From Paenibacillaceae bacterium GAS479 (GTDB lineage Bacteria; Bacillota; Bacilli; Paenibacillales; Paenibacillaceae): 64,000 nt of DNA. Location of the stretch: contig LT629764.1 of NCBI GenBank assembly GCA_900105225.1, forward strand, positions 2,931,501-2,995,500. The letters run 5' to 3'. Of this stretch, positions 7,788-16,440 are shown piece after piece (the stretch's first letter is position 1; each line of letters begins with the position of its first letter). The notes under the pieces are model-generated. The model did not search any database, was not told the origin of the DNA, and was given only the letters and a program-made list of their open reading frames with translations. The position numbers were made by a program, and so were the translations under genes.

Positions 7788-8669
7788 ATGAAAAGCAAAG
7801 CCGACCGCTATACGCTTACCTCTTCGCAGAAAATGATGATTTTTGTACTCTCGATGTCGCTCTACGGGTTGTCGAACATGTTCACCGAGCTCATTCCAAA
7901 GCTCCAACTGGGGCCGATTGAGCTGTCTGTGGAATACTTCGCTTTTATCCCGCTTACGCTGTGCATCCTGTTCCATCCGTTATATGCGGCCATTGGAGCC
8001 GCGCTGGGAGAAGTTATTTTCGGTGAGCTGATGTTAGGACAGTTCGGCGGTCTCGGTGAGTTGGAAAAATTCCTGACGTTTTCATTCGCGATGTTTGTTG
8101 CCGGATCTATGGTGCGTGACCCTCGCAGCAGACTGCAGGTGGGAACGGCTGCGATGACGGGAGTCATCATCCATCAGTTGTGCAGCAGCCTTGTTGATAT
8201 CGGAAAAGTCTGGATCGGCGTGGAAGAATTCGAGGCCGTTCCTGGCCTTGCTCAGAGCGTTGTGCTTGTAGAAGGAGTTGGTTTCCTCAACGATGTGCTG
8301 TTCTCAGGCATTCTGTTCGCGCTGCTGCCAACCCTCTATCTGGTACCGCGTCTGCATGGAAAAATCGAGCCGCTGCTCGGCATGAAGCCTCGTGAGCGGA
8401 AGCTCAGGCCGGAGACGGACCGTCGCCGCGTCGCTATGCTGGCTATCGTCGGGGTGGTGCTGGGATTGATCGCTTTTGGCGCGGAATCGCTTTCGGAAAG
8501 CGGGTTTGACTGGGGCTCATGGGACAGCGGTCTTGCTGACCGTCTGGGCGATGGAGCTATCTGGGTGAGCGTTGGAGCAGCGGCTCTGGTTAGCATTCTT
8601 GTTCTGGCAGTGTTCATGCTGCGCAAAAAAACAACGGCGGACCGTATCGGAGAACTGCCTCATGGTTGA
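7788..8669 (+). CDS. Putative ECF transporter substrate-binding (S) membrane protein
   Basis: 293 aa, ATG behind GGGGGGTTGTTTC. Hydrophobic segments lie at about 15-35, 50-80, 95-115, 120-145, 155-190, 220-240 and 265-285. The N-terminal core has small-residue-rich helices such as LYAAIGAALGEVIFGELMLG, as seen in S components. A charged cytoplasmic loop (about 198-215) and an extra C-terminal helix pair make it longer than typical S proteins (about 180-200 aa). Its last bases overlap the ATPase gene by 8 nt. Position ahead of an ATPase and a T protein is the main support; the substrate cannot be read from sequence. Confidence 0.65.
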   Translation: MKSKADRYTLTSSQKMMIFVLSMSLYGLSNMFTELIPKLQLGPIELSVEYFAFIPLTLCILFHPLYAAIGAALGEVIFGELMLGQFGGLGELEKFLTFSFAMFVAGSMVRDPRSRLQVGTAAMTGVIIHQLCSSLVDIGKVWIGVEEFEAVPGLAQSVVLVEGVGFLNDVLFSGILFALLPTLYLVPRLHGKIEPLLGMKPRERKLRPETDRRRVAMLAIVGVVLGLIAFGAESLSESGFDWGSWDSGLADRLGDGAIWVSVGAAALVSILVLAVFMLRKKTTADRIGELPHG

Positions 8670-10680
8670 GACGCACTTGCCGTCAGCGACGGAAATGCCG
8701 TCCGGGCTTGCGGCAGCAGTGCCGCCGGCCATTGATCTGCGCAATGTCCGGTTTACGTATCCCGGCGGCGAGCGCCAGGTTCTGAACGGAGCATCGTTAC
8801 AGTTGAAAGCTGGGAGCTTCACTGCGATCATCGGCGGCAATGGCAGCGGCAAATCAACGCTGTGCAAGCTTTTCAACGGGCTGATCCCCCACTTTTATTC
8901 AGGTGACTTCGAAGGAGAAGTTTGGATCGAAGGACGGAATGCGGACGAGTGCTCCGTAGCAGAGCTTTCGCGCCAGATCGGTTACGTATATCAGGATTTT
9001 GATAATCAACTGGTGCGTCCTACAGTGCTGGACGAAGCTTGTTTCGCGCCGCTCAATTATGGGATTAAAGAGTATCGAAGTTTGGGACGGCAGGCGTTGG
9101 AGCAGTGCGGATTGCTTCATATGCAGGACCGATATATTTGGGAGTTGAGCGGCGGCCAGCGGCATTTGCTCGCCATTGCCGGGGCGTTGTCGCTGCAGCC
9201 CGGCATACTCGTTGTTGATGAGCCGGTGTCCCAGTTGGACCCGTCCCATGCACGGCAGGTGTACGATCTGCTGCGTCGCCTTAACCGCGAGCAGGGGAAA
9301 ACAATCATCGTCATCGAGCATCATGCTGAATTCATCGCCGACTATTGCCGGGACGTCTGCTTGGTGGATGCGGGCCGAGTGCGCTGGCTGCTGCCCGCTG
9401 CGCAGGCTTTGAACCGGCTGGATGATTTAGCGAGGTGCGGCATTCAGCCGCCAGAGGTAACGCAAGTTGCAGCCCGGTTAAACGGCCTGTTAGCGGAGAG
9501 AGGAATTCCATTAGCGCCGGGCCTTTCCGCTGAGGCATTAGGAGGAGACGGAGAGGCAAATCTGCCCGTTACGCTTGAGGAGGCGGCGCGATGGTTCCAC
9601 GGCCTCCTTGAAACATCGGTTCCGGTTTCTGCTGGAGCGTCTGCTCCGGGGTTCGCCCCAGCGTCTGCGCCGGACTCTGTTCGAGCGTCAGCATTGGCCT
9701 CGGCAGCTTCCGATATTCCTCCGATCCAGTCCGAAAAGGCAGATAACCTTGAATCAGCGCGATCGGGCCCTAATGAAATGAATTGTCGAACACGATCAAA
9801 CACAACCGTGTTGGAATTGAATGCGGTCTCCCTCTCCTACGGGTCACAGCGCAAAAGCCGTCGTATCGTTTTGGACGGAATCAATCTCAAGCTGCATGCC
9901 GGAGAGCGAGTGGCTGTCGTTGGCGGCAACGGCGCCGGCAAGTCCTCGCTGTTGAAGCTGGCGGCGGGCATCATTCGCCCTGACGCAGGCGAAGTGGTTC
10001 TGCAAGGTCAATCGGCTTCCGGCGTTCCGCTTGAACTGCTGTCGGAGCAGGTCGGCTATGTGTTCCAGAACCCCGAGGATATGTTTATCGATGACAGCGT
10101 AAGTAAAGAAATTGCCTATGCGCTTATCCGCCGGAAGTTGCCGGACGCGGAGCAGCGGCTGCAGGAAATGCTGCGGGCTTTCCGACTTGAGGAGCTGGAA
10201 GGGCGTGATGCCCGCCTGCTCAGCGGCGGGCAGCAGCGGCGCTGTTCGCTGGCGATCGGGGCTGCCATGCGTCCGGCGGTTATGCTGCTGGATGAGCCGA
10301 CTGCGAACCTGGATATGGCGATGCGCGGCGATTTATTAAGTACGCTCCAAGCACTAAGCAGCCATGTAAGCACCGTGGTCGTGGCGACTCACGATATGGG
10401 GCTGGTGCAGGAGTGGGCGACAAGAGTTCTTGTGTTGCAGGGCGGCCGGTTGGCCGCGGATGGTCCTCCGGAGCAAGTATTCGCCGACCGTGAGCTTATG
10501 GCCCGGGCGGGGTTAATGCTGCCGGGCTTGATGGAGCTGGCGGACAGGATCGGCTTCGGAACGCGGCTTGCGCGGCTGACTCCCACTAGCCTGGCGGCGG
10601 CAATGTTGAGCCGAATAAGCGACGGGATGGCGGAGAAAGTGGAGGAGAAAAATCATGCAAATTGCCCGCAGATGGCTTGA
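8662..10680 (+). CDS. ECF transporter ATPase, two fused ABC domains
   Basis: 672 aa, ATG at 8662 overlapping the previous stop. Domain 1 (about 24-255): Walker A GGNGSGKST at 58-66, signature LSGGQRHLLAIA, Walker B LVVDEP. A linker of about 90 residues (roughly 285-375), very rich in Ala, Ser and Pro, follows. Domain 2 (about 380-610): Walker A GGNGAGKSS at 421-429, signature LSGGQQRRCSLAIG, Walker B LLDEP. This is the YkoD-type fusion of EcfA1 and EcfA2. It would power import by the T and S proteins encoded on either side. The dedicated ATPase pair suggests a group I ECF system. Confidence 0.9.
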   Translation: MVETHLPSATEMPSGLAAAVPPAIDLRNVRFTYPGGERQVLNGASLQLKAGSFTAIIGGNGSGKSTLCKLFNGLIPHFYSGDFEGEVWIEGRNADECSVAELSRQIGYVYQDFDNQLVRPTVLDEACFAPLNYGIKEYRSLGRQALEQCGLLHMQDRYIWELSGGQRHLLAIAGALSLQPGILVVDEPVSQLDPSHARQVYDLLRRLNREQGKTIIVIEHHAEFIADYCRDVCLVDAGRVRWLLPAAQALNRLDDLARCGIQPPEVTQVAARLNGLLAERGIPLAPGLSAEALGGDGEANLPVTLEEAARWFHGLLETSVPVSAGASAPGFAPASAPDSVRASALASAASDIPPIQSEKADNLESARSGPNEMNCRTRSNTTVLELNAVSLSYGSQRKSRRIVLDGINLKLHAGERVAVVGGNGAGKSSLLKLAAGIIRPDAGEVVLQGQSASGVPLELLSEQVGYVFQNPEDMFIDDSVSKEIAYALIRRKLPDAEQRLQEMLRAFRLEELEGRDARLLSGGQQRRCSLAIGAAMRPAVMLLDEPTANLDMAMRGDLLSTLQALSSHVSTVVVATHDMGLVQEWATRVLVLQGGRLAADGPPEQVFADRELMARAGLMLPGLMELADRIGFGTRLARLTPTSLAAAMLSRISDGMAEKVEEKNHANCPQMA

Positions 10681-11464
10681 ACGGCTATCGCTGGAAAACT
10701 TTCAAACTCAGCTGATGGGCATGGTGTATGGCAGTGGCCACGCGGTGTTGTCGCGGCTTGATCCTCGCAGCATGCTGATTTGGTATTTGTTTTTCGCCAT
10801 TGCTCCCTGGTTCATCTCAAGTCTGACGGTGCTGGCTGGCATGTTTCTACTGCTCGCTGCCTCGACAGTGCTCTCCCGAGCAGCGCCGTTTATTCTGTTC
10901 ATCCTCTGCCTTGGCCTAATTGGTCAGGTCGGATGGTTGTTCCTGCTATCACTCTTTTTCGGCGGGGATGCCGAGTCAGCGCTGCCCCTTCTCAAGTTGA
11001 CGCTCAAGCTAAGCGTCGTCTCGCTGGCCAGCATCACTGTATTTTCCGGAATGGACCCCGAGCGGATCAGCGACGGTCTGTTGGCGCTTGGCATGCCGGC
11101 GACGTTTTCCTTCAGTCTGTCTTACGGGTACCGGATTTTGCCCGTCCTGCTGGAGGAGTTCCGCAGCGTGCTGCTGTCCTATCGTTTGCGGGGCAAAGCG
11201 CCGGCCCCCGGCCGTTTCCGTTATGTCAGGCTGGCTGTATATTACCTCAAGCTGCTCGTGCTTTCCTTTTACCCGTTGATGTTGGCGACGGCGAAGCGCT
11301 CCCGAACGACGGTAGAGGCACTTGAGGTGAGAGGTTTCTCCTACGGAATGAAAAATCCGGCTTCGCGCCGCTTGAAGCTAGCGCATCTTCAGCTAAGCTG
11401 GCGCGATGGAGCTTTTCTCGGAGGGACAGCCGGTTATATTGCGCTTCTGTTTTGGCTGGGGTAA
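10655..11464 (+). CDS. ECF transporter transmembrane (T) protein, CbiQ/EcfT family
   Basis: 269 aa; the ATG at 10655 overlaps the ATPase gene by 26 nt and follows GTGGAGGAGAAAAATC. Hydrophobic helices lie at about 42-65, 67-85, 88-112, 120-140 and 250-268. The cytoplasmic part carries the EcfT coupling region, with SYRLRGKAP and the A-x-x-x-R-G type segment VEALEVRGFSYG that docks into the two ATPase domains. It links ATP hydrolysis to the S protein. Translational overlap with the ATPase fits fixed stoichiometry. Confidence 0.87.
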   Translation: MQIARRWLERLSLENFQTQLMGMVYGSGHAVLSRLDPRSMLIWYLFFAIAPWFISSLTVLAGMFLLLAASTVLSRAAPFILFILCLGLIGQVGWLFLLSLFFGGDAESALPLLKLTLKLSVVSLASITVFSGMDPERISDGLLALGMPATFSFSLSYGYRILPVLLEEFRSVLLSYRLRGKAPAPGRFRYVRLAVYYLKLLVLSFYPLMLATAKRSRTTVEALEVRGFSYGMKNPASRRLKLAHLQLSWRDGAFLGGTAGYIALLFWLG

Positions 11465-11566
11465 CCCTCGGCCTCATTTTAAATAAGGAGAGAGACCGAT
11501 TTATGCAAGTCCAATAACGCCTCGCCGCCCTGGCGGACTGGCGATTCAATAGGAGTGAGCTAATTT

Positions 11567-12424
11567 ATGCGTATCGATCTTCATACCCATGCCAAGCTTT
11601 CTAAAGCGACTGAGTTTTCTGAGGCATACTACGGCCAGATGCTGGAGGAAGCGGCGACCGCAGGACTGACCGCGCTGGCGCTTACGGAGCATTTCAATAC
11701 CCGGAATTTCAAAGAGGTTTACGCGGGGCTGGACCGGATGTTTCCTTACAACGGCCATGTATACAATGCCGACGGGCTGAGTTTGTTTCCAGGGATGGAG
11801 GTGGATATTCGGGAGCAGGGGCATATTTTGCTGATCGGGAAGAAGGATGAGGTGCTGGAGCTGAGGGAGAGGCTTGAACCATATACTGGTAAAGGCAGCT
11901 TCGTTGCGTTTGATCTGCTGATGGATTACGCTGACGACTATTCGATGCTTAAAATCGGCGCCCACCCGTTCCGCGAGAGCAATTCACTGCTCGGATTGTC
12001 TCGGGAACAGCTGTCCCGTTTGGATGCGTTTGATCTGAATGCCAAGGATATGTACCGATACAGCAAAAAAGTCACGCGGGAGCGGGTAGAACTGCTGGCG
12101 CACGAACTGGGCAAGCCGGTAACCGCTGGTAGTGATACGCATCAGTGCCTGCAGTTCGGCAGCGTGTGGAACGAGCTGGATCGGGAAGCGGCAACGGCGT
12201 TGGAGCTGAAGATGGCGCTTCTGCGGGGAGAGCATAGCGTCGTCGTTTCGGATGAGCTGGAGCTGCGAGTGAAGGCGGCCGCTAAGCTTAAAAAGCTGAT
12301 GAAAAAACTGGCTGTTCTGCAAGGGGAACTCGTTCCATCCGAGGCCGAAGAAGAGGCAGACGAGCCGACCGCCAAGCAGCGCTCTGGCAAGGCCAGTTCG
12401 ACTCTAGCATTTGATCCAAAATAA
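11567..12424 (+). CDS. PHP-domain metal-dependent hydrolase
   Basis: 285 aa. The N terminus MRIDLHTHAKLSKATEF carries the HxH metal motif; TEHFN (about 40-44), the GHILLIG region, GAHPFR and GSDTH (about 188-192) supply further PHP metal ligands. PHP proteins are phosphoesterases (histidinol phosphatase, YciV/RNase AM, polymerase proofreading domains). The C-terminal 30 residues are an acidic, low-complexity tail. It lies 102 bp after the ECF T gene on the same strand, so it may be co-transcribed and act on the imported compound; that is inference. Confidence 0.8.
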   Translation: MRIDLHTHAKLSKATEFSEAYYGQMLEEAATAGLTALALTEHFNTRNFKEVYAGLDRMFPYNGHVYNADGLSLFPGMEVDIREQGHILLIGKKDEVLELRERLEPYTGKGSFVAFDLLMDYADDYSMLKIGAHPFRESNSLLGLSREQLSRLDAFDLNAKDMYRYSKKVTRERVELLAHELGKPVTAGSDTHQCLQFGSVWNELDREAATALELKMALLRGEHSVVVSDELELRVKAAAKLKKLMKKLAVLQGELVPSEAEEEADEPTAKQRSGKASSTLAFDPK

Positions 12425-12436
12425 TAGAGTAGCATC

Positions 12437-12465
12437 GTTTAAAAGAGTGGGAAGCGGACATACTG
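12437..12465 (+). promoter_or_regulatory. Sigma-F-like promoter for spoIIR
   Basis: GTTTA (12437-12441), 14-bp spacer, GGACATACTG (12456-12465). It matches GYWTA and 9 of 10 positions of the sigma-F -10 GGNRANAHTD. spoIIR of B. subtilis is transcribed by sigma-F. The spacing is identical to that of the spoIIQ promoter at 44471-44499. Confidence 0.6.
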
Positions 12466-12530
12466 GAGGATAGATAGCGTTCCGGAACGCAAGCGGCGGT
12501 ACCGACGGGTGCCCGAGAGGAGCTTGTGTT

Positions 12531-13352
12531 ATGCTTGAATCTTCCAATTCTTCCGTTTCCCGCACTCATTCCTATGTTTCTGTACCTGCTTTCCGCTCTA
12601 ATTCTTCCGAGGTTCGCCGTTCTTATACAGCTGCACCGCATGCGTACCGTTTTCCATTCCGTATGTCCTATCTGTATCTGTTCGTCTGCCTAGCCGTGCT
12701 CATGATGAGCTGGGAGACGGCGCGTAATGATGCAGCTATTGCTCAAGGCGACATCCCGAACGAAGCGATCCGCCTCCGTATTCTTGCTAACTCCGACTCT
12801 GCAGTTGATCAAGCGACCAAACGTGTTGTCCGCGATGCGATTGTGTCCGAATTGAACAGCTGGGCAGCGGAGCCGGAGTCGATTGAAGAAGCTCGTTACG
12901 TCATTCAGTCCCGCATGGCGGCGATTGAAGCAGTCATTGCAGAGCGTCTGCAGGCGCGTGGCTTTAGCTACGGCTTTACTGCTGAGCTTGGCATGGCGGA
13001 ATTCCCGACGAAGGTATATGGGGAAAAAGTATACCCAGCCGGCGAGTACGAAGCGCTCCGCATTACGCTGGGCGAAGGAAAAGGACAAAACTGGTGGTGC
13101 GTGCTGTTCCCTCCGCTTTGCTTTGTGGATTCGACGACCGGAGACGCCGTGCCGAAGGCCGAAGCGGCCTCTGCATCAGGAGAAGCAACTGGTACCGAGG
13201 CGACCACGGCAGTCAAAGGCGGCTCTGACGCTAAGGCCAGCCAGCCTGTTGCTCCTGCAGAGGTGGCCGATGGTCAAGCTCCAGAAGCGAAGTTTTTCAT
13301 CTGGGAGCTGTTAGAGTCGTTGTTCGGCTTTCTCCGCGGCCTGTTTGGCTGA
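12531..13352 (+). CDS. spoIIR: Stage II sporulation protein R
   Basis: 273 aa, ATG after GAGAGGAGCTTGTGTT. SpoIIR is made in the forespore and signals across the septum to activate SpoIIGA, which processes pro-sigma-E in the mother cell. An N-terminal extension of about 45 residues precedes a membrane/signal segment (46-64, YLYLFVCLAVLMMSW). The family core follows, with EAIRLRILANSDS and AVDQATKRVVRDAIV, and AGEYEALRITLGEGKGQNWWCVLFPPLCF. A charged Ala/Thr linker and a short hydrophobic tail end it. It sits downstream of prmC as in Bacillus, apart from the ECF insertion. Confidence 0.93.
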   Translation: MLESSNSSVSRTHSYVSVPAFRSNSSEVRRSYTAAPHAYRFPFRMSYLYLFVCLAVLMMSWETARNDAAIAQGDIPNEAIRLRILANSDSAVDQATKRVVRDAIVSELNSWAAEPESIEEARYVIQSRMAAIEAVIAERLQARGFSYGFTAELGMAEFPTKVYGEKVYPAGEYEALRITLGEGKGQNWWCVLFPPLCFVDSTTGDAVPKAEAASASGEATGTEATTAVKGGSDAKASQPVAPAEVADGQAPEAKFFIWELLESLFGFLRGLFG

Positions 13353-13473
13353 ACGCTGATGGGAGCGGCAAGTGGTACGGCGGAATGATTTGAAATCTCC
13401 TCATCATCTATGTGGCCGTTATCCGCTCCAAGCGGGTATCAAGTGAAGATTCAAGCATATCCTAGCTCCTTTC

Positions 13474-13509
13474 AATCCGGTAACGCCCTGTGGCGAATGC
13501 CGGATTTTT
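13474..13509 (+). terminator. Terminator after spoIIR
   Basis: AATCCGG (13474-13480) pairs with CCGGATT (13500-13506), with an inner CGCC/GGCG helix, then TTTTTG. The rest of the 382-bp gap to the next gene (to 13734) holds only a weak CTAACG/CGTTAG inverted repeat near 13585-13612 and no recognisable gene. Confidence 0.75.
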
Positions 13510-13734
13510 GTTGTTTGCATCGTTTGGCGATCGGCTAACGAATCCCCCTAGCCTTAGAACCGAGATAAACCGAATTTTGAAATCTAACGAGTCGTGGTGA
13601 CGTTAGAGGAATCGCTTTCGAGAAGGCAGGGACTTGGTTTCGCAACATATGGAGGGGTATACTAGGGACTAGGTAAGCATTATGAGTGAAGGATCCAAGA
13701 AGTCATAAGAAGCAATAGAAGGATTGGAGCCAGC

Positions 13735-15000
13735 ATGAAGGATTACGGAGAAAAATTCTATCAAACCAAGGCTTGGCCGACTCATCCCGCTCAAGAGCCA
13801 TCAGAGGCGGATATTGGTGAAGCGGGAGCTATGCTCGCTGCCGGTGAAACGGTCGCGTTCCCGACCGAAACCGTGTATGGTCTCGGAGCCGATGCCCGGC
13901 GAACAAGCGCTGTCGAGCAGGTGTTTCAGGCGAAAGGCAGGCCATCGGACAACCCGCTCATCGTCCATATTGCGGAGCTATCACAACTCGATGGGCTGGT
14001 CACACAAATGAACGAAACGGAGCAAGGGCTGGCGGAGCTGTTTTGGCCGGGACCGTTCACGATGGTGTTGCCCGCTGTAAAAGGAGCCGTGTCTCCGCGC
14101 GTAACGGCCGGTTTGGACACAGTCGCTGTCCGCATGCCGGATCATGAGCTGGCGCTGCGGCTGATTCGTGCGGCAGGCTGTCCGATTGCGGCGCCTAGCG
14201 CCAACCGCTCCGGCAGGCCGAGCCCTACAACGGCACGGCATGTGCTGGAGGATTTGGATGGCCGTATAGGCGGTATTTTGGATGGAGGACCGACAGGGGT
14301 TGGCCTCGAATCTACCGTTGCGGAATGCATCGGACCGGGGCGCGTACGCATTCTGCGTCCGGGAGGGGTTACACCAGAGCAGTTGCGCGAAGCCGGTTTT
14401 GAGGTGGAGCTGGAGGCGGTGGATTCCAGCGTTGCCTCCGTTTCGAGAACTATGGCTGCTGCTGATGTCGCTGACTTCAACTCCAACGGAGCTCCACTGG
14501 AGGAAGCTTCGGCGACGACGGACAGGTCTGCTGCCAATGTATCCGCACCGGTTGAGACGGCCGTAGCGGCGGCATCCGCTAAGTCTGTTTCTGCGCCAAT
14601 TGAAGCTGCTCAGGCTGTACCCGAGGCGCCTCGCTCGCCGGGTATGAAGTACGCGCATTATGCGCCGCGTGGCGAAATGCGCTTAGTCGCTGGCTCAAGG
14701 GAAGCCGTCCAAGCACATATTCAAGCTTCGGCCGATCAAGCCAGCGGCAAAGGATTGCGAGTCGGCATTTTAGCCTATGACGAGACGGCGCGCGCCTACC
14801 ACGCGGACATCGTGCTGGCTTGCGGGTCGCTCGCACGACTTGAAACAGCGGCTCAATCGCTGTATGCTGCACTGCGCGAATTCGATGAGCGTGGAGCCGA
14901 AGTCATTTGGGCGGAGGCATGTCCTCCGGACGGAATCGGCCTTGCGCTGCTCAATCGGCTTTCCAAGGCAGCCGGAGGGAAGGTCGACCGGGTTCACTAA
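13735..15000 (+). CDS. ywlC: L-threonylcarbamoyladenylate synthase (YwlC/Sua5)
   Basis: 421 aa. Makes threonylcarbamoyl-AMP from threonine, bicarbonate and ATP for the t6A modification of ANN-decoding tRNAs. The YrdC domain (about 20-215) shows GETVAFPTETVYGLGADA, KGRPSDNPLIVHI and APSANRSGRPSPTTA. The C-terminal Sua5 domain (about 300-421) starts SPGMKYAHYAPRGE. The joining segment (about 225-300) is an Ala/Ser/Val-rich linker, which explains why the protein is some 75 residues longer than YwlC of B. subtilis. It is followed by mntP and ywlE as in Bacillus. Confidence 0.93.
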   Translation: MKDYGEKFYQTKAWPTHPAQEPSEADIGEAGAMLAAGETVAFPTETVYGLGADARRTSAVEQVFQAKGRPSDNPLIVHIAELSQLDGLVTQMNETEQGLAELFWPGPFTMVLPAVKGAVSPRVTAGLDTVAVRMPDHELALRLIRAAGCPIAAPSANRSGRPSPTTARHVLEDLDGRIGGILDGGPTGVGLESTVAECIGPGRVRILRPGGVTPEQLREAGFEVELEAVDSSVASVSRTMAAADVADFNSNGAPLEEASATTDRSAANVSAPVETAVAAASAKSVSAPIEAAQAVPEAPRSPGMKYAHYAPRGEMRLVAGSREAVQAHIQASADQASGKGLRVGILAYDETARAYHADIVLACGSLARLETAAQSLYAALREFDERGAEVIWAEACPPDGIGLALLNRLSKAAGGKVDRVH

Positions 15001-15121
15001 CTGCGTCGTCTCCTCCATTCGGATTTTCTTTCTCCCAAGGGACAGGTCGTTCATAAACCCTCCCCTTGTCCGCATAGGCTGGATAGAACAAGCCACCGGA
15101 CAGTAAGGGGAGATCGCGGTC

Positions 15122-15691
15122 ATGTTGGAAGCTTCTCTGCACGAAGGGCAACTGCTCACGCTCTTGATAATGGCCCTTGCGCTGGGCATGGATGCATTCT
15201 CGCTCGGCGTAGGTATCGGTATGAGAGGCATCCGGCTACTGGATATCTTGAAGCTGAGCGCCATCATTGGATTGTTTCATGTCATTATGCCGCTTGTCGG
15301 CATCGTGGCTGGCCAATACATGAGCCTGCTGCTGGGCCATGTAGCTGCTCTAACCGCCGGCCTGCTGCTCATTCTGCTTGGCGGGCATATGTTGATTGCT
15401 TCGTTCCGGGGAGATGGAGGTGCCACGCCGTCCTTTGTCGATCATCGGACGACTGGCGGTCTTATGCTGTTTGCGCTCAGCGTTAGTGTGGATTCTTTTT
15501 CTGTTGGAATTTCGCTGGGGATGTTCGCTGCTGATGTTGTCATGACCATTCTGTTGTTTGGCCTCGCAGGGGGTTTAATGTCCGTGCTCGGTCTGCTTGT
15601 AGGTCGGCGCATCGGTCGAAGCCTGGGCAGTTATGGCGAAGCGGCAGGCGGCGCAATTTTATTGACCTTCGGCATCCTGTTCCTGCTTTAA
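15122..15691 (+). CDS. mntP: Manganese efflux pump MntP
   Basis: 189 aa, six hydrophobic helices. The two pseudo-repeats each carry the acidic transport motif: GMDAFSLGVGIG (about 23-34) and SVDSFSVGISLG (about 122-133), whose aspartates are needed for Mn(II) export in the family. It corresponds to YwlD of B. subtilis and sits in the same place between ywlC and ywlE. The 121-bp gap upstream does not contain a yybP-ykoY manganese riboswitch that I can see. Confidence 0.92.
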   Translation: MLEASLHEGQLLTLLIMALALGMDAFSLGVGIGMRGIRLLDILKLSAIIGLFHVIMPLVGIVAGQYMSLLLGHVAALTAGLLLILLGGHMLIASFRGDGGATPSFVDHRTTGGLMLFALSVSVDSFSVGISLGMFAADVVMTILLFGLAGGLMSVLGLLVGRRIGRSLGSYGEAAGGAILLTFGILFLL

Positions 15692-15747
15692 GGCTCTGTG
15701 CCGGCAGGAGCCGGGAGAGCCGAGGGAAGAAGGAGGCATAACACATT

Positions 15748-16326
15748 ATGAATGCTGCCAAAATTTTGTTTGTCTGCACCGGCAACACCTGCCGCTCTCC
15801 TATGGCAGAGGCGATCCTCCGTGACGCCGCCAAGGCTCAGGGGCTGCCGCTTGAGGTTCGCTCGGCTGGTGTCGCGACATCAAATGGCATACCCGTTTCC
15901 CGGAATGCCCGTCTCGTGCTGGAGAACAGCGGGATTCGGCATGACGGCGTTTCTTCGTCGGTAAGCGCCGAGTTGATTCGCTGGGCGGATCTGATTCTGA
16001 CCATGACGGGTTCTCACAAAATGGCGCTGCTTCGTTATTATCCGGAAGCGGCAGACAAGGTTCACACGCTGCGCGATTTTGCCCTCTCCACCGAGCTGGC
16101 TGAGCTTGACCGCCTGCGCGGGGAGCGCGAGATGCAGCGCTCTTTGGGGCGGCAGCTGAGCGGAAGGGAAGAACGGCGTCTCCGCGAGTTGGAAGGCGCC
16201 GCTCTATCTGGAGATATAGCCGATCCATTCGGCGGCTCCTATGAGATCTATGCGGCCAGTGCTCAAGAGATCAGCGAAGCGGTGCATGCGGTGCTGAAGC
16301 GTCTGCAAGACGATGAGCATAAGTAA
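15748..16326 (+). CDS. ywlE: Protein-arginine phosphatase YwlE (low-Mr phosphatase family)
   Basis: 192 aa, ATG after GAAGGAGGCATAACACATT. The P-loop CTGNTCRSPMAE has nucleophile Cys10 and Arg16. Thr14 occupies the place that gives B. subtilis YwlE its preference for phosphoarginine. The general acid lies in DPFGGS (Asp159). YwlE reverses McsB arginine phosphorylation, which marks proteins for ClpCP. About 40 extra residues (roughly 108-150, helical, Arg/Glu-rich) sit before the DPFGGS loop, making it longer than the usual 150 aa. The rpiB gene found next in Bacillus is missing. Confidence 0.9.
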   Translation: MNAAKILFVCTGNTCRSPMAEAILRDAAKAQGLPLEVRSAGVATSNGIPVSRNARLVLENSGIRHDGVSSSVSAELIRWADLILTMTGSHKMALLRYYPEAADKVHTLRDFALSTELAELDRLRGEREMQRSLGRQLSGREERRLRELEGAALSGDIADPFGGSYEIYAASAQEISEAVHAVLKRLQDDEHK

Positions 16327-16393
16327 GCTTTTCGCTGCGGATGACAAGGGAAAAACTACCGCGAACGAGTCTGGCTTTCTCCTATTTGGAGGA

Positions 16394-16423
16394 TTGACAG
16401 CGGGCTTGGCCGTGAGCTATCAT
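16394..16423 (+). promoter_or_regulatory. Promoter for the riboswitch-ywlG-glyA transcript
   Basis: TTGACA (16394-16399) and TATCAT (16418-16423), 18-bp spacer, about 8 bp ahead of the aptamer. Confidence 0.65.
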
Positions 16424-16440
16424 GGGGGCAAGTAAGAAGG

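Noticed and set aside
11501-11515. Four-codon leader ORF (MQVQ) before the PHP gene
   Set aside because: It has a purine-rich stretch upstream but is too short to distinguish from chance, and no regulatory structure surrounds it.
15001-15121. Manganese (yybP-ykoY) riboswitch before mntP
   Set aside because: The gap is short and none of the conserved loops of that class is visible.
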